DNA of 33,561 nt from contig NZ_DS999574.1 of the NCBI RefSeq assembly GCF_000159035.1, positions 341,406 through 374,966 of the forward strand. The letters are read 5' to 3'. Positions 25,183 to 33,561 of this stretch are shown one piece after another (positions within the stretch are counted from its first letter, which is position 1; every line of letters starts with the position of its first letter). Source of the DNA: Actinomyces urogenitalis DSM 15434 (GTDB lineage Bacteria; Actinomycetota; Actinomycetes; Actinomycetales; Actinomycetaceae). Under the pieces are notes generated by a model. The model ran no database searches, was not told where the DNA came from, and saw only the letters and a list, made by a program, of their open reading frames with translations. Position numbers and translations under genes: made by a program.

Positions 25183-27219
25183 ATGAGTGCCACCACATCC
25201 TCTGCCGCCGAGACCACCCCACCCGTCTACGGCCTGCCACCTGCGGTGTGGGACGCCGTCGGCCCGGCCCTGGAGGGGATGGGTACCACCAGGCGCGAGG
25301 TCTTCTGCTCGCGCCTGGCGCACTGGTATCCCGACCTCATCGACGGGCTGACCACCCTGTACGGAGAGAAGGCCGAGGGTACGGCCGCCCACCTGGCTGC
25401 CAAGGCCGCTCAGGCCTACGCCGAGCGCTCGGGCGGGCTGCGCCGCCTGGACCTGGACCGTACGCTTGACCCGCTGTGGGCGCAGGACCCTTCGCGGATC
25501 GGCTACGCCGCCTACACCGAGCGCTTCGCCGGTGACCTGCGCGGAGTCGAGGAGCGCATCCCCTACCTGCGGGAGCTGGGTGTGAGCTACCTCCACCTCA
25601 TGCCACTGCTCACCCCGCGCCCGGGTGACTCCGACGGCGGCTACGCCGTCGCTGACTACCGCAGCGTGCGTGCGGACCTGGGGGACATGGAGGACCTGGA
25701 GCACCTGACGGGAGCGCTGCGCCGCGAGGGAATCAGCCTCGTGGTCGATCTTGTGCTCAACCACGTGGCCCGCGAGCACGAGTGGGCCCAGCGAGCCCGC
25801 GCCGGCGAGGAGCGCTACCGCGACTACTTCTACATCTTCCCCGACCGCACCGAGCCAGACGTCTACGAACAGACTCTTCCCGAGATCTTCCCGGACTTCG
25901 CCCCCGGGAACTTCACCTGGGACGAGGAGGCCGAGGGCTGGGTGTGGACCACCTTCAACTCCTTCCAGTGGGACGTCAACTGGCGCAACCCCAACATCAT
26001 GGAGGAGTACGCCCAGATCGTCCTGGACCTGGCCAACAGAGGCGTGGAGGTCCTGCGCCTGGACGCCATCGCCTTCACCATCAAGCGCAAGGGCACCGAC
26101 TGTCAGGGCCAGCCCGAGGTCCACGCCATCACCGAGGTGCTCAAGGCACTGACCCGCATCGCCTGCCCTGCCGTGGATCTCAAGGCCGAGGCGATCGTGG
26201 CGCCAACGGAGCTCCTGCAGTACCTGGGGCAGGGCAAGTACACCGGCAAGGTCTCTGACCTGGCCTACCACAACTCCCTCATGGTGCAGGTGTGGTCGAT
26301 GCTCGCCTCCAAGAACGTCCGCCTGGCCGCTCGCGCCCTGTCCGCGCTGCCGGTGGAGCCATCCAGCGCCACCTGGATCACCTATATCCGCTGCCATGAC
26401 GACATCGGCTGGGCGATCGACGACGCCGACGCCGAGGCAGTCGGCCTCAACGGCTACTGGCACCGTCAGTTCCTGGCTGACTGGTACCGCGGCGTCTACC
26501 CCATGTCTGACGCGCGAGGCCTGGTCTTCCAGTACAACCCCGTCACCCAGGACCGGCGCATCTCGGGAACCGCTGCCTCGTTGATCGGCATCGAGGCGGC
26601 CGCTGAGGCGGTGGCTGGGATCGGGGAGGAGACACCGGCCTGGCGCGAGGAGGAGCTGCGTGGCTGGCTCGCCCAGCGTCTGGACGCCCTGCGGCTGGCC
26701 AACGCCATCATCTACGGCTGGGGAGGCATCCCGGTGCTGTGGAGCGGTGACGAGCTCGGCCAGCTCAACGATCCGAACTGGGACACCGAGCCGGGCCATG
26801 AGGCGGACTCGCGCTGGGCCGGCCGCCCGGTGCTCAGTGAGGAGGCCGTGGCTCAGCGCCACGATCCCACGACGATCCCCGGCCGGGTCTTCGGTGACCT
26901 GGCACACCTGGGCAAGGTACGTGCCAGCCTGCCGCAGCTGGGGGCTCAGGTGCGCACCGTCGTCGCCCCGGTGGATGACGACGGCGTGCTGGTCACGGTG
27001 CGTGAGCACCCGCGCGGCAGCTTCGTCGGCGTGTACAACGTCACCAGCGACTGGCGGGCGATCCCAGCCTGGCGCCTGGCGGAGTACGGGGTCCTCGGCG
27101 CCGTCGACGTCCTGACGGACACGGTCCCGGCCGGTGCGGCGAGCCTGGAGGGTGGCGGCGACGGCATGGTCGCGGTGCCTCCCTTCGCGGCCTGGTGGCT
27201 CGTGCGTTCGACGGACTGA
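25183..27219 (+). CDS. Amylosucrase (GH13 subfamily 4)
   Basis: An enzyme of about 678 residues that transfers glucose from sucrose to an alpha-1,4-glucan, releasing fructose. After a helical N-terminal domain, the GH13 barrel shows DLVLNH, the nucleophile D294 in VLRLDAIAF, the acid/base E336 in KAEAIV, and the pair H405-D406 in RCHDDIGW. RCHDDIGW and TFNSFQWDVNWRNP are close to the amylosucrase pattern, and separate it from ordinary alpha-glucosidases. There is no signal peptide, so it acts in the cytoplasm on imported sucrose, or as a sucrose hydrolase. The ATG at 25183 starts the sequence-like region; AGAGG is very close upstream. L-serine dehydratase follows 52 bases later. Confidence 0.9.
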   Translation: MSATTSSAAETTPPVYGLPPAVWDAVGPALEGMGTTRREVFCSRLAHWYPDLIDGLTTLYGEKAEGTAAHLAAKAAQAYAERSGGLRRLDLDRTLDPLWAQDPSRIGYAAYTERFAGDLRGVEERIPYLRELGVSYLHLMPLLTPRPGDSDGGYAVADYRSVRADLGDMEDLEHLTGALRREGISLVVDLVLNHVAREHEWAQRARAGEERYRDYFYIFPDRTEPDVYEQTLPEIFPDFAPGNFTWDEEAEGWVWTTFNSFQWDVNWRNPNIMEEYAQIVLDLANRGVEVLRLDAIAFTIKRKGTDCQGQPEVHAITEVLKALTRIACPAVDLKAEAIVAPTELLQYLGQGKYTGKVSDLAYHNSLMVQVWSMLASKNVRLAARALSALPVEPSSATWITYIRCHDDIGWAIDDADAEAVGLNGYWHRQFLADWYRGVYPMSDARGLVFQYNPVTQDRRISGTAASLIGIEAAAEAVAGIGEETPAWREEELRGWLAQRLDALRLANAIIYGWGGIPVLWSGDELGQLNDPNWDTEPGHEADSRWAGRPVLSEEAVAQRHDPTTIPGRVFGDLAHLGKVRASLPQLGAQVRTVVAPVDDDGVLVTVREHPRGSFVGVYNVTSDWRAIPAWRLAEYGVLGAVDVLTDTVPAGAASLEGGGDGMVAVPPFAAWWLVRSTD

Positions 27220-27271
27220 GCCGCCCGCGCGGGGAGTGCCGCGCGCAGGCCGAGGCGGGCATGATGGGCCC

Positions 27272-28888
27272 ATGACCGCCGACGCCGTCGATACGACCCT
27301 GCACCCCACCGCCCTGGACGTTGCCACGCCGGCGGCCCTACTGGCGGGAGAGATTACTGCCGAGGAGGCCTCGCGCCCGCTGAGCGTCTTCGACCTCATG
27401 CGCATCGGCATCGGTCCCTCCTCCTCGCACACGGTGGGTCCCATGCGTGCCGGACGTGCCTTCGCTGCGGAGCTGGCCGGAGTCGTTGCCGCGGACGCTG
27501 CCGTGAGGGACCTGCTCACCCCCGGCGACGTCGCCGGGGGCGATTCCTCACCGGCCTCCTCCCACGGTGAGGGCCAGTGCACCGAGCCGGTCAGTCGCCT
27601 CACCGTGGAGCTGTACGGCTCCTTGGGTGCCACGGGCCATGGCCACGCCACCGATCGCGCCGTCGTCATGGGGCTGGCGGGCTATGAGCCGGAGACCGTG
27701 CCCAGCCAGGTGTGTGAGAACCTCATGGAGGAGGTCGAGGAGGCGGGGCGCCTGGAGGTCGGTGGCGTGGGCACGATCCCCTTCACCCCCTCCAGCGACA
27801 TCCACTTCCTGCCCGGCCGGGTCCTGCCCTACCACGTCAACGGCCTGACTCTGACCGCCTACTGCGCCGCCGGTGGCGAGATCCTGCGGCGCACCTACTA
27901 CTCCGTGGGCGGCGGCTTCGTCATGGAGGACGTCGGCAAGCCCGGTTCTCCCTCGATCCGTGCCCTGGCCACAGCAGTGGTTGCCCAGGCTCACGCCACC
28001 CCGGCGCCTTACCCCTTCTCCTCCTCGGCCGAGCTGCTCCAGATCTGCGCCCGGGAGGGCCTACGCGTGTCCGAGGTCGTCATGGCTAACGAGGTCTCGG
28101 TGCGCGAGGAGAGCGAGGTCGTGGGATACCTCGACCGCCTGCGCCAGACCATGACCGCCTGCATCGAGGCCGGCATGGCTGCGGACGGGACGTTGCCGGG
28201 CGGGCTGGGGGTGCGTCGTCGGGCCAAGGGCCTGCACGAGCGGCTGCTGGCCCAGGCCAGCGGGCCGGCGGCCGCCTTCACGATGGCCGACCCTCTGCGC
28301 GGCATGGACTGGGTGGACCTGTTCGCGCTCGCGGTCAACGAGGAGAACGCTGCCGGACGGCGCGTGGTGACCGCCCCGACCAACGGCGCGGCCGGGATCG
28401 TGCCGGCGGTGCTGCGTTACTACGAGCAGTTCATCCCCGGGGCTGACGACGACGGTGCTCGCCGTTTCCTCCTGGCTGCTACCGCCGTGGGTGCGCTGAT
28501 CAAGACCAACGCCTCGATCGCCGGGGCGGAGGTGGGCTGTCAGGGCGAGGTCGGCTCGGCGTCGTCGATGGCGGCGGCGGGGCTCGCCGAGGCGTTAGGT
28601 GGTACGCCGGCGCAGGTGGAGAACGCCGCCGAGATCGCCATGGAGCACAACCTCGGCCTGACCTGTGACCCGGTGGGCGGTCTGGTGCAGATCCCCTGCA
28701 TCGAGCGCAATGCGGTGGCCGCGGTCAAGGCGATCAACGCGGCGCGGATGGCACTGTGGGGCGAGGGTCGTCACCAGGTCAGCCTGGACACCGTCATCGA
28801 GACCATGCGTCAGACCGGTGAGGACATGCTCGCCAAGTACAAGGAGACCTCGCGCGGGGGACTGGCTGTCAACGTCGTGGAGTGCTGA
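27272..28888 (+). CDS. sdaA: L-serine dehydratase, single-chain, iron-sulfur type
   Basis: A 538-residue enzyme converting L-serine to pyruvate and ammonia. The N-terminal beta domain has the characteristic [20 protein letters not shown]; the C-terminal alpha domain has [15 protein letters not shown] and three cysteines, C423, C465 and C476, spaced 42 and 11 apart exactly as in known single-chain enzymes, where they hold the oxygen-sensitive [4Fe-4S] cluster. The protein is longer than most (about 455) because of an N-terminal extension of about 37 residues and an insert of about 25 residues near 90-110. The ATG at 27272 has only a weak ribosome site (GATGGG), which suggests co-expression with the amylosucrase gene. 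Confidence 0.95.
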   Translation: MTADAVDTTLHPTALDVATPAALLAGEITAEEASRPLSVFDLMRIGIGPSSSHTVGPMRAGRAFAAELAGVVAADAAVRDLLTPGDVAGGDSSPASSHGEGQCTEPVSRLTVELYGSLGATGHGHATDRAVVMGLAGYEPETVPSQVCENLMEEVEEAGRLEVGGVGTIPFTPSSDIHFLPGRVLPYHVNGLTLTAYCAAGGEILRRTYYSVGGGFVMEDVGKPGSPSIRALATAVVAQAHATPAPYPFSSSAELLQICAREGLRVSEVVMANEVSVREESEVVGYLDRLRQTMTACIEAGMAADGTLPGGLGVRRRAKGLHERLLAQASGPAAAFTMADPLRGMDWVDLFALAVNEENAAGRRVVTAPTNGAAGIVPAVLRYYEQFIPGADDDGARRFLLAATAVGALIKTNASIAGAEVGCQGEVGSASSMAAAGLAEALGGTPAQVENAAEIAMEHNLGLTCDPVGGLVQIPCIERNAVAAVKAINAARMALWGEGRHQVSLDTVIETMRQTGEDMLAKYKETSRGGLAVNVVEC

Positions 28889-28912
28889 GCGCCGGGACGG
28901 GCACAGCCACCA

Positions 28913-28940
28913 CCAGGTTTTACGCTACACCAAAACCTGG
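28913..28940 (+). promoter_or_regulatory. Inverted repeat at the GH13 gene start (candidate operator)
   Basis: CCAGGTTTT (28913-28921) and AAAACCTGG (28932-28940) form a perfect 9-bp inverted repeat, with TACGCT, a -10-like sequence, between and overlapping the arms. It lies 13 bases before the GTG chosen as start. A dimeric repressor bound here would block the promoter. It could instead be a weak terminator for the serine dehydratase gene. Confidence 0.5.
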
Positions 28941-28953
28941 CAGGATGCCGCCC

Positions 28954-30792
28954 GTGACTAGCACGACCCACGCGACCGCATCGACCGGCTCCGACCCCAT
29001 CCAGGCCTCTCAGGCCCCGACTCGTCAGTGGTGGAAGGACGCCGTCGTCTACCAGATCTACCCGCGTTCCTTCGCGGACGCTGACGGCAACGGCATCGGC
29101 GACCTTGCCGGTATCACCAGCCGCGTGCCCTACTTGGCTCGCCTCGGCGTGGACGCCGTGTGGCTCTCGCCCTTCTATCCCTCCGCCCTGGCCGACGGCG
29201 GCTACGACGTTGACGACTACCGCGACGTCGCCCCGGAGATCGGGACGCTGGAGGACTTCGACGCCATGGTCGCCGCTCTCCATGAGGCCGGGATCCGGGT
29301 GATCGTCGACCTCGTGCCTAACCACACCTCCAACCGTCATGCCTGGTTCCGCGCTGCGCTGGCGGGTGGGCCAGACGCCCCCGAGCGCGGGCTCTACCAC
29401 TTCTACGAGGGCCGAGGCGAGGACGGCGTGGAGCCGCCCAATGACTGGCGTTCCCTGTTCGGTGGCTCCATCTGGGAGCGGGTGGAGGACCAGGCTGAGG
29501 ACGGTACGCCCCTGACCGGACCGGGGACAGGGCGCCCCTACCAGTGGTACCTGCACATCTTCGCCCCCGAGCAGCCTGACCTGAACTGGGCCAACCCGGC
29601 AGTACGTAAGGACTTTGAGCGCACGCTGCGCTTCTGGTGCGACCGCGGGGTCGATGGCTTCCGCGTGGACGTGGCCCATGGCATGACCAAGGACATGGGG
29701 CAGCTGGAGCGTCCCTTCGCCCAGATGCCCTACTGGCCGCTGCCGGACGACGGCTCCCACGCCCTGTTTGACCGCGACGAGGTCCACGAGGTCTACGCCC
29801 AGTGGCGTACCGTGCTGGACTCCTACGACCCGCCGCGCTTCGCCGTCGCCGAGGCCGGTGTCCACCCGGCCCGCCGTGCGCGCTACGCCGCCTCCATCGG
29901 GCAGGCCTTCAACTTCCAGCTCCAGGACGCTGACTTCACGGCGCCCTCCTACGCCTGGGCGATCGACGCCGGTCTGGCTGACGAGGCTGCCTGCGGCTCG
30001 ACCACCTGGGTGCTGGGCTGCCATGACACCTTCCGGGTGGCCACGCGCTACGGCTTCGATCCGGAGGAGAAGGTGGTTGAGCAGGTGCGCGCTGACCGCG
30101 ACCAGGCTCATGACGCGGGCGCAGGTGCGGACGGTACACCGGCAGGGCGTCAGATGCGCTTGTCTCGCCTGTGGTTGCTGGCCGACGGCGAGTCCCCGGC
30201 CCAGGACGCGGCGTTGGGGGAGCGGCGTGCTCGCGCGGGCGCGATGCTGACGATGGCCCTGCCCGGGTGCATGTACGTCTACCAGGGGGATGAGCTCGGT
30301 GTGCCCGAGGTGCCTGACATTCCCGAGGATCGGCTGCAGGACCCCATCGCCCTGCGCAACCGCGAGGTGGAGAAGGGGCGCGATGGCTGTCGCGTGCCGC
30401 TGCCCTGGAGTGCGGAGGGCACGAGCTACGGTTTCGGGCCCGACGGCGGGGCTGAGGCGCACCTGCCGCAGCCGGCGGGGTGGGGGAGCCACGCCGTCGA
30501 CGCCGAGGAGGGGGACTCTGGCTCGACCCTGGCGCTGTACCGGCGAGGACTGGAGCTGCGCCACCAGCTGTGGAGTGCGGCCAATCGCGAGCCGCTGAGC
30601 TGGCTGCGGCGCGACGAGCACGTCCTGGCCTTCGCGCGTGGCGAGGTCGAGTGCTGGACGGCCTTTGACCAGGACGCTGAGCTGCCTGCGGGCGAGGTGC
30701 TGCTGGCGAGCGGGCCGCTGACGCAGGAAGGCGCGGCGGGACGCGGTGGCGTCCTGCCTGCGGCGACGACGGTCTGGCTGCGCCGGGCCTGA
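28954..30792 (+). CDS. GH13 alpha-glucosidase / oligo-1,6-glucosidase-like enzyme
   Basis: A cytoplasmic enzyme of about 612 residues. It begins with WWKDAVVYQIYPRSFADADG and GIGDLAGITSRVPYLARLGV, the classic start of intracellular alpha-glucosidases. Catalytic residues are nucleophile D239 in GFRVDVAHG, acid/base E300 in VAEAG, and D358 in GCHDTFRV, where most relatives have N or S before HD. DLVPNHTSNRHAWF forms region I. It hydrolyses terminal alpha-glucosides such as maltose, isomaltose or sucrose-derived sugars; specificity is not certain. AGGA at 28942-28945 suits the GTG at 28954; the ATG at 28945 is an in-frame alternative. It follows sdaA with a possible operator in the gap. Confidence 0.88.
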   Translation: MTSTTHATASTGSDPIQASQAPTRQWWKDAVVYQIYPRSFADADGNGIGDLAGITSRVPYLARLGVDAVWLSPFYPSALADGGYDVDDYRDVAPEIGTLEDFDAMVAALHEAGIRVIVDLVPNHTSNRHAWFRAALAGGPDAPERGLYHFYEGRGEDGVEPPNDWRSLFGGSIWERVEDQAEDGTPLTGPGTGRPYQWYLHIFAPEQPDLNWANPAVRKDFERTLRFWCDRGVDGFRVDVAHGMTKDMGQLERPFAQMPYWPLPDDGSHALFDRDEVHEVYAQWRTVLDSYDPPRFAVAEAGVHPARRARYAASIGQAFNFQLQDADFTAPSYAWAIDAGLADEAACGSTTWVLGCHDTFRVATRYGFDPEEKVVEQVRADRDQAHDAGAGADGTPAGRQMRLSRLWLLADGESPAQDAALGERRARAGAMLTMALPGCMYVYQGDELGVPEVPDIPEDRLQDPIALRNREVEKGRDGCRVPLPWSAEGTSYGFGPDGGAEAHLPQPAGWGSHAVDAEEGDSGSTLALYRRGLELRHQLWSAANREPLSWLRRDEHVLAFARGEVECWTAFDQDAELPAGEVLLASGPLTQEGAAGRGGVLPAATTVWLRRA

Positions 30793-30806
30793 GGCGCGGG
30801 CTCGAC

Positions 30807-30882
30807 CGACCACCGCGGGCGCCGTCGACCACCTCGGGGGCGATCGACCACCCACGCCCCGTCCGACCACTGGATTCACGCG
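30807..30882 (+). repeat. Four 19-bp-period repeats with CGACCAC[C/T] core
   Basis: CGACCACC starts at 30807, 30826 and 30845, and CGACCACT at 30864: an exact 19-base period. Outside the 8-base core the units diverge, though the first two also share CGGG. Inverted copies of the core occur at 30889-30894 and 30926-30933. The array fills the gap between two convergent genes, where a promoter operator is not expected, so its role is unknown. Confidence 0.75.
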
Positions 30883-30898
30883 AATCAGGTGGTCAGAC
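30861..30898. terminator. Imperfect 38-bp palindrome between convergent genes
   Basis: GTC-c-GACCAC-tg-GATTC-acgc-GAATC-ag-GTGGTC-a-GAC reads nearly the same on both strands, with mismatches in the small linkers. It uses the last 19-bp repeat as its left arm. It lies between the GH13 gene and the leftward lipoprotein gene and may terminate both; no T run follows. Confidence 0.45.
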
Positions 30899-30940
30899 GA
30901 GGCACAGGCGGTCCGTCGAGTAATGAGTGGTCGGTGGAGG

Positions 30941-32683
30941 TCAGCGCGGGCCGCCCTGACCGCCTTGTCCCGGCTGCTCCTGGCCTCCCATGCCGCTCAT
31001 GCCCGCAGACAGGGCGGAGGCGGTACCGGTGGCTGAGCCGCCCGACGTCGTCGCTACCGTGTACTCGGTGCCCTCGGTCAGTCCCAGGACCGTGACGTAG
31101 TCCGAGGAGATCGTCGAGGTCAGCGTCCAGCTCGTCCCGTCCGAGCTCGTGACGGTGATGGTGTCCCCGACGGCGACGCTCGGCGAGCCGGTGACGCCGA
31201 CGACGTCGGACTCGCCGTTGACGTCGACGGCGCCGTCCATGGAACCGGCCGAGCCTGCCACGACGACCTGCCCGCCGGTGACCGAGGCCGATCCGTTGGA
31301 GTCGATGCCGTCGGAGTTGGCGTAGTCGATCTGGACGCTGCCGCCGGTGATCGTGAGGTACGCGCCGTCGTCGGACTCGGAGTCAGCGTTCTCGTAGCCC
31401 TCGATCGTGTAGTCCCCGTTGGTGGCGTTGATGCCGTCGTCGCCGGAGGCGATGGTGAGCGTGCCTCCCGAGACGGTGACGAAGGCGCCCTGGAGGCCTT
31501 CGTCTGCCGCGTCGACGGCGACTGTCCCAGAGTCCTGGGAGTAGGCCACGCCAGCGTTGACGCCCTTGGGCTTGACTGAGTCGTCGGTGGAGGATTCGTC
31601 CTCGGTGTCATCGGGGTCGGCCTGCCATCCAGGCTGGGACTGGACGGTGGAGGCGTTGGACTGCCCACCGCCGGCGATGATGGACAAGGTGGTGCCGTCC
31701 ACGGTGACGTCGGTGGTGGCTGAGACGCTGTCGTCACCGGAGGTGATGGCGATCTCGGCCTCGCCCAGGGCGACGAACCCCTTGGTCTCGTCGTCGTCCT
31801 CCGTGGACTTCAGGCCGTCGCCCCCGGCTGTGACGGTCAAGGAGCCGTCAGAGACCAGGAGCCAGTCCTTGCCTCGGACGCCGTCGTCAGCGGCCGTGAC
31901 GGTGATGGTGGGCGAAACGGTGATTGCCAGGCCGTTCTTGGAGGAGATGCCGTCATTGCTGTTGCCAGTCACGGTCAGGGAGCCGGTGCCCGTGATGGTG
32001 AGCGTGTCAGAGGAGAAGAGGGTGGCCGTGGGGGCGTCCTCGATCGTGTCTGAGTAGGTCTCGCCGTCGGTCAGGGCGTTCTCGGTGCCCTCGGCCAGGA
32101 CGACGACGGCGCTGCCCGCGTCCTGGATGTCGATGGCCGGCCCGTCGGCGTTGGTGATCGTGACGCCGTCCAGGACGAGGTGGACCTCGGCGTCAGCGGC
32201 GTTGACGACGACCTGACCGTCATCGAGGCTGCCGGCCAGGACAAAGGTTCCGGAGCCGGTGATGGTGACGGTGGTGCCATCCACGCTCACAGAGTCTGCC
32301 GCGTCACCGGAGACGGAGGCGGAGTCTCCGTCCAGGGTGATGGTGGTGGCGGAGTCGGTGTCCCAGGAGCCGGACTGCTCGGCGGAGGTGGCGGCAGCCA
32401 CCACCTCGGAGGTGTCGGCGTTGGCGGCCAGGACATCGCTCACACTGGCACCGATCGAGGCCTGACGTACCGCGGAGGAGATGGTGGTCCACACGGTGCC
32501 GGAGGACTCGTCCGCTGCGGCGACGGCGGAGGCGGACGTGGCGGAGGAGTCCGTGGTGGCGGCGGTGCCGCAGGCGGCGGTCAGGGCGATGGCGGTGAAG
32601 AACGCGAGGGTGCCGCTGACGCGGCGTGTACGACGGCGAGGGTCGGTACTGGAGGTGCCGTGACAACTGAACGGGTTCTTCAT
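30941..32683 (-). CDS. Carbohydrate-binding beta-helix lipoprotein (Cthe_2159 / DUF4353-like)
   Basis: A 580-residue surface lipoprotein. The signal sequence has basic residues (RRRTRR), a hydrophobic stretch and lipobox LTAAC with Cys38. The mature part is rich in Thr, Ser, Asp and Gly, in repeated short strands: ITITGSGTFVLAGSLDDGQV-like, then DGVTITNADGPAIDIQDAG, SNDGISSKNGL, ADDGVRGKDW, GDDGINATNGDY and NSDGIDSNGS. The DDGI/NDGI repeats are the calcium-binding turns of the right-handed beta-helix in Cthe_2159-type proteins, which bind cellulose or pectin acids. The C-terminus has GMSGMGGQEQPGQGGQGG. AGGAGACACC precedes the ATG. Ligand is not known. Confidence 0.82.
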   Translation of the reverse strand: MKNPFSCHGTSSTDPRRRTRRVSGTLAFFTAIALTAACGTAATTDSSATSASAVAAADESSGTVWTTISSAVRQASIGASVSDVLAANADTSEVVAAATSAEQSGSWDTDSATTITLDGDSASVSGDAADSVSVDGTTVTITGSGTFVLAGSLDDGQVVVNAADAEVHLVLDGVTITNADGPAIDIQDAGSAVVVLAEGTENALTDGETYSDTIEDAPTATLFSSDTLTITGTGSLTVTGNSNDGISSKNGLAITVSPTITVTAADDGVRGKDWLLVSDGSLTVTAGGDGLKSTEDDDETKGFVALGEAEIAITSGDDSVSATTDVTVDGTTLSIIAGGGQSNASTVQSQPGWQADPDDTEDESSTDDSVKPKGVNAGVAYSQDSGTVAVDAADEGLQGAFVTVSGGTLTIASGDDGINATNGDYTIEGYENADSESDDGAYLTITGGSVQIDYANSDGIDSNGSASVTGGQVVVAGSAGSMDGAVDVNGESDVVGVTGSPSVAVGDTITVTSSDGTSWTLTSTISSDYVTVLGLTEGTEYTVATTSGGSATGTASALSAGMSGMGGQEQPGQGGQGGPR

Positions 32684-32855
32684 GGTGTCTCCTGCGTGGT
32701 CGGCTGGCCGGTGTGGCGACGAGAAGGCTGAAGCGCGCCGCTGGCCTTGATCTTTCAGGAGCTGGGTATGAGGTGGCTGTGAGGGCTGGGTGGTCGCGCT
32801 AGGAAGAGGGTGAATGAATGCTGATGATTGAAGATGGTGATGGCACTCATGCTTC

Positions 32856-32885
32856 TTGACTCAAGGAAAATCCACAGAATACGGT
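32856..32885 (+). promoter_or_regulatory. Candidate promoter of the CAP-like gene
   Basis: TTGACT (32856-32861), an 18-bp gap and TACGGT (32880-32885) lie 57 bases before the ATG at 32943. The surrounding 100 bases are relatively AT-rich compared with the window. The -10 match is partial. Confidence 0.4.
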
Positions 32886-32942
32886 TAATTGAGCGGTCTA
32901 TCGCCTACCCCGGCGGACCGAGGAATCCCGAGAGGGCATGAC

Positions 32943-33561
32943 ATGAGGAGACCACGGCGGATCCTGGCTGCCTTCGCGGCCCTGGTCCTGGCTGGTGCAG
33001 TGGGTGTGGGCGCTCCCACCGCGATGGCTGCAGACGTCTCTGCAGATGGTGCGACATCGCCTGACAACATCGCTAAGGCCTTGGACTATCTGGATCAGAT
33101 CAACAAGGACGTGTACGGGACGAAGCGCACGCCTTTGAGTGAGCAGCAGATTGCCGACGCAAAAACTCTGTCTAAGCTTCGCAATGAATATGTTAAAAAA
33201 CTGGTCAGTCGGCTGATAACTTAAGCGAAGAACAGCTGCGAGCGGCGCTGAGTCCCGAAGAAATTCAGAAGGCGACGGTCGCTGAGAACATGATTATCGA
33301 TGGTGCGGGTACGGGCGATACGCTGTCGGCGCTCAACGTCAACTCGGACATCATGAAGTGGGCTCAGATCCGTGCGGATGAGCTGGCCATCGCGGCCGAG
33401 TCTTTGACCTCGCGAGGGCAGAGTCCGCTCTCGCATGACAATGCCGAGAACGGGCAGCCTGCGTGGGCCGATGACAGTCTGACCAAATCCCCGAACTATC
33501 AATGGAATGATATCGGCAACGGTTATATGCAAGGCCGTAATTATGGCGGCCCAGAGAATCT
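32943..33561 (+). pseudogene. Secreted CAP/SCP-like protein gene with frameshift, 3' end outside window
   Basis: The ATG at 32943, with AGAGGG six bases upstream, starts a clear Sec signal peptide (MRRPRRILAAFAALVLAG, cleavage near AMA-AD). The frame reads through LDYLDQINKDVYGTKR and NEYVKK, then stops at TAA 33222-33224. The break comes at an A6 run, 33195-33200. With one more A, or a -1 shift there, the frame opens to the end of the window and reads LSEEQLRAALSPEEIQK, then LNVNSDIMKWAQIRADELA, SHDNAENGQPAW and NYGGPENL, which resembles a CAP domain with its His and Glu-Asn motifs. CAP proteins are secreted and their function in bacteria is poorly known. It could be a true mutation, phase variation, programmed frameshift or a sequencing error. 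Codon use is less GC-rich than in neighbouring genes. Confidence 0.65.

Noticed and set aside
24709-27669. 986-codon - strand open frame opposite HxlR, amylosucrase and serine dehydratase
   Set aside because: It spans three well-supported genes and their gaps and shows no recognisable domain: an antisense shadow.
28810-30879. 689-codon - strand open frame opposite the GH13 gene
   Set aside because: The GH13 catalytic motifs settle the coding strand; this frame has no domain.
30807-30882. CRISPR array
   Set aside because: The unit is only 19 bases with an 8-base core, has no spacers of constant length between long repeats, and no cas genes are near.

Overview
The window looks like the chromosome of a high-GC Actinobacterium, most likely Actinomyces or a close relative in the Actinomycetaceae. 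The reasons are the strong GC3 bias (long antisense ORFs shadow nearly every gene), GTG/TTG starts, the block rpsF-ssb-rpsR-rplI followed by dnaB, a PPi-type PEP carboxykinase candidate, an amylosucrase, and sugar-centred anaerobic metabolism. Species assignment is inference.

Layout. Positions 3-1588 hold the 3' half of an MFS transporter and a TipA-like MerR regulator. Positions 1614-4793 hold a single-chain MmeI-like restriction-modification (RM) gene lying between two 127-bp direct repeats; each repeat carries a strong terminator hairpin. An 8-base C tract at its 5' end puts the ORF out of frame with upstream ATG/GTG codons, which suggests a phase-variable switch. Next, leftward, is a very large protein that I read as pyrophosphate-type PEP carboxykinase (4812-8291). 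Positions 8428-14971 form a carbohydrate locus: a LacI regulator, divergent from a lipoprotein binding protein, two ABC permeases and a GH127 beta-L-arabinofuranosidase. A LacI-type operator lies at the divergent promoter and no ATPase gene is present.

Positions 15070-22833 are core housekeeping: a class A penicillin-binding protein, rpsF, ssb, rpsR and rplI, a leftward MATE exporter, and dnaB. The 460-bp gap before dnaB holds a cluster of same-strand DnaA-box sequences. Positions 22916-25050 hold a pyridoxine/HMP kinase, a small NAD(P)-binding protein and a divergent HxlR regulator. Positions 25183-30792 hold amylosucrase, a single-chain iron-sulfur L-serine dehydratase and a GH13 alpha-glucosidase, all rightward and closely spaced. 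The end of the window holds a leftward beta-helical carbohydrate-binding lipoprotein and a rightward secreted CAP-like protein whose frame is broken at an A6 tract.

The genes fit a saccharolytic, host-associated life: uptake and cleavage of arabinofuranosides, conversion of sucrose to glucan, alpha-glucoside hydrolysis, and PEP/oxaloacetate interconversion. The points most worth testing are the repeat-flanked, possibly phase-variable RM gene, the DnaA-box cluster before dnaB, and the frameshifted secreted protein.
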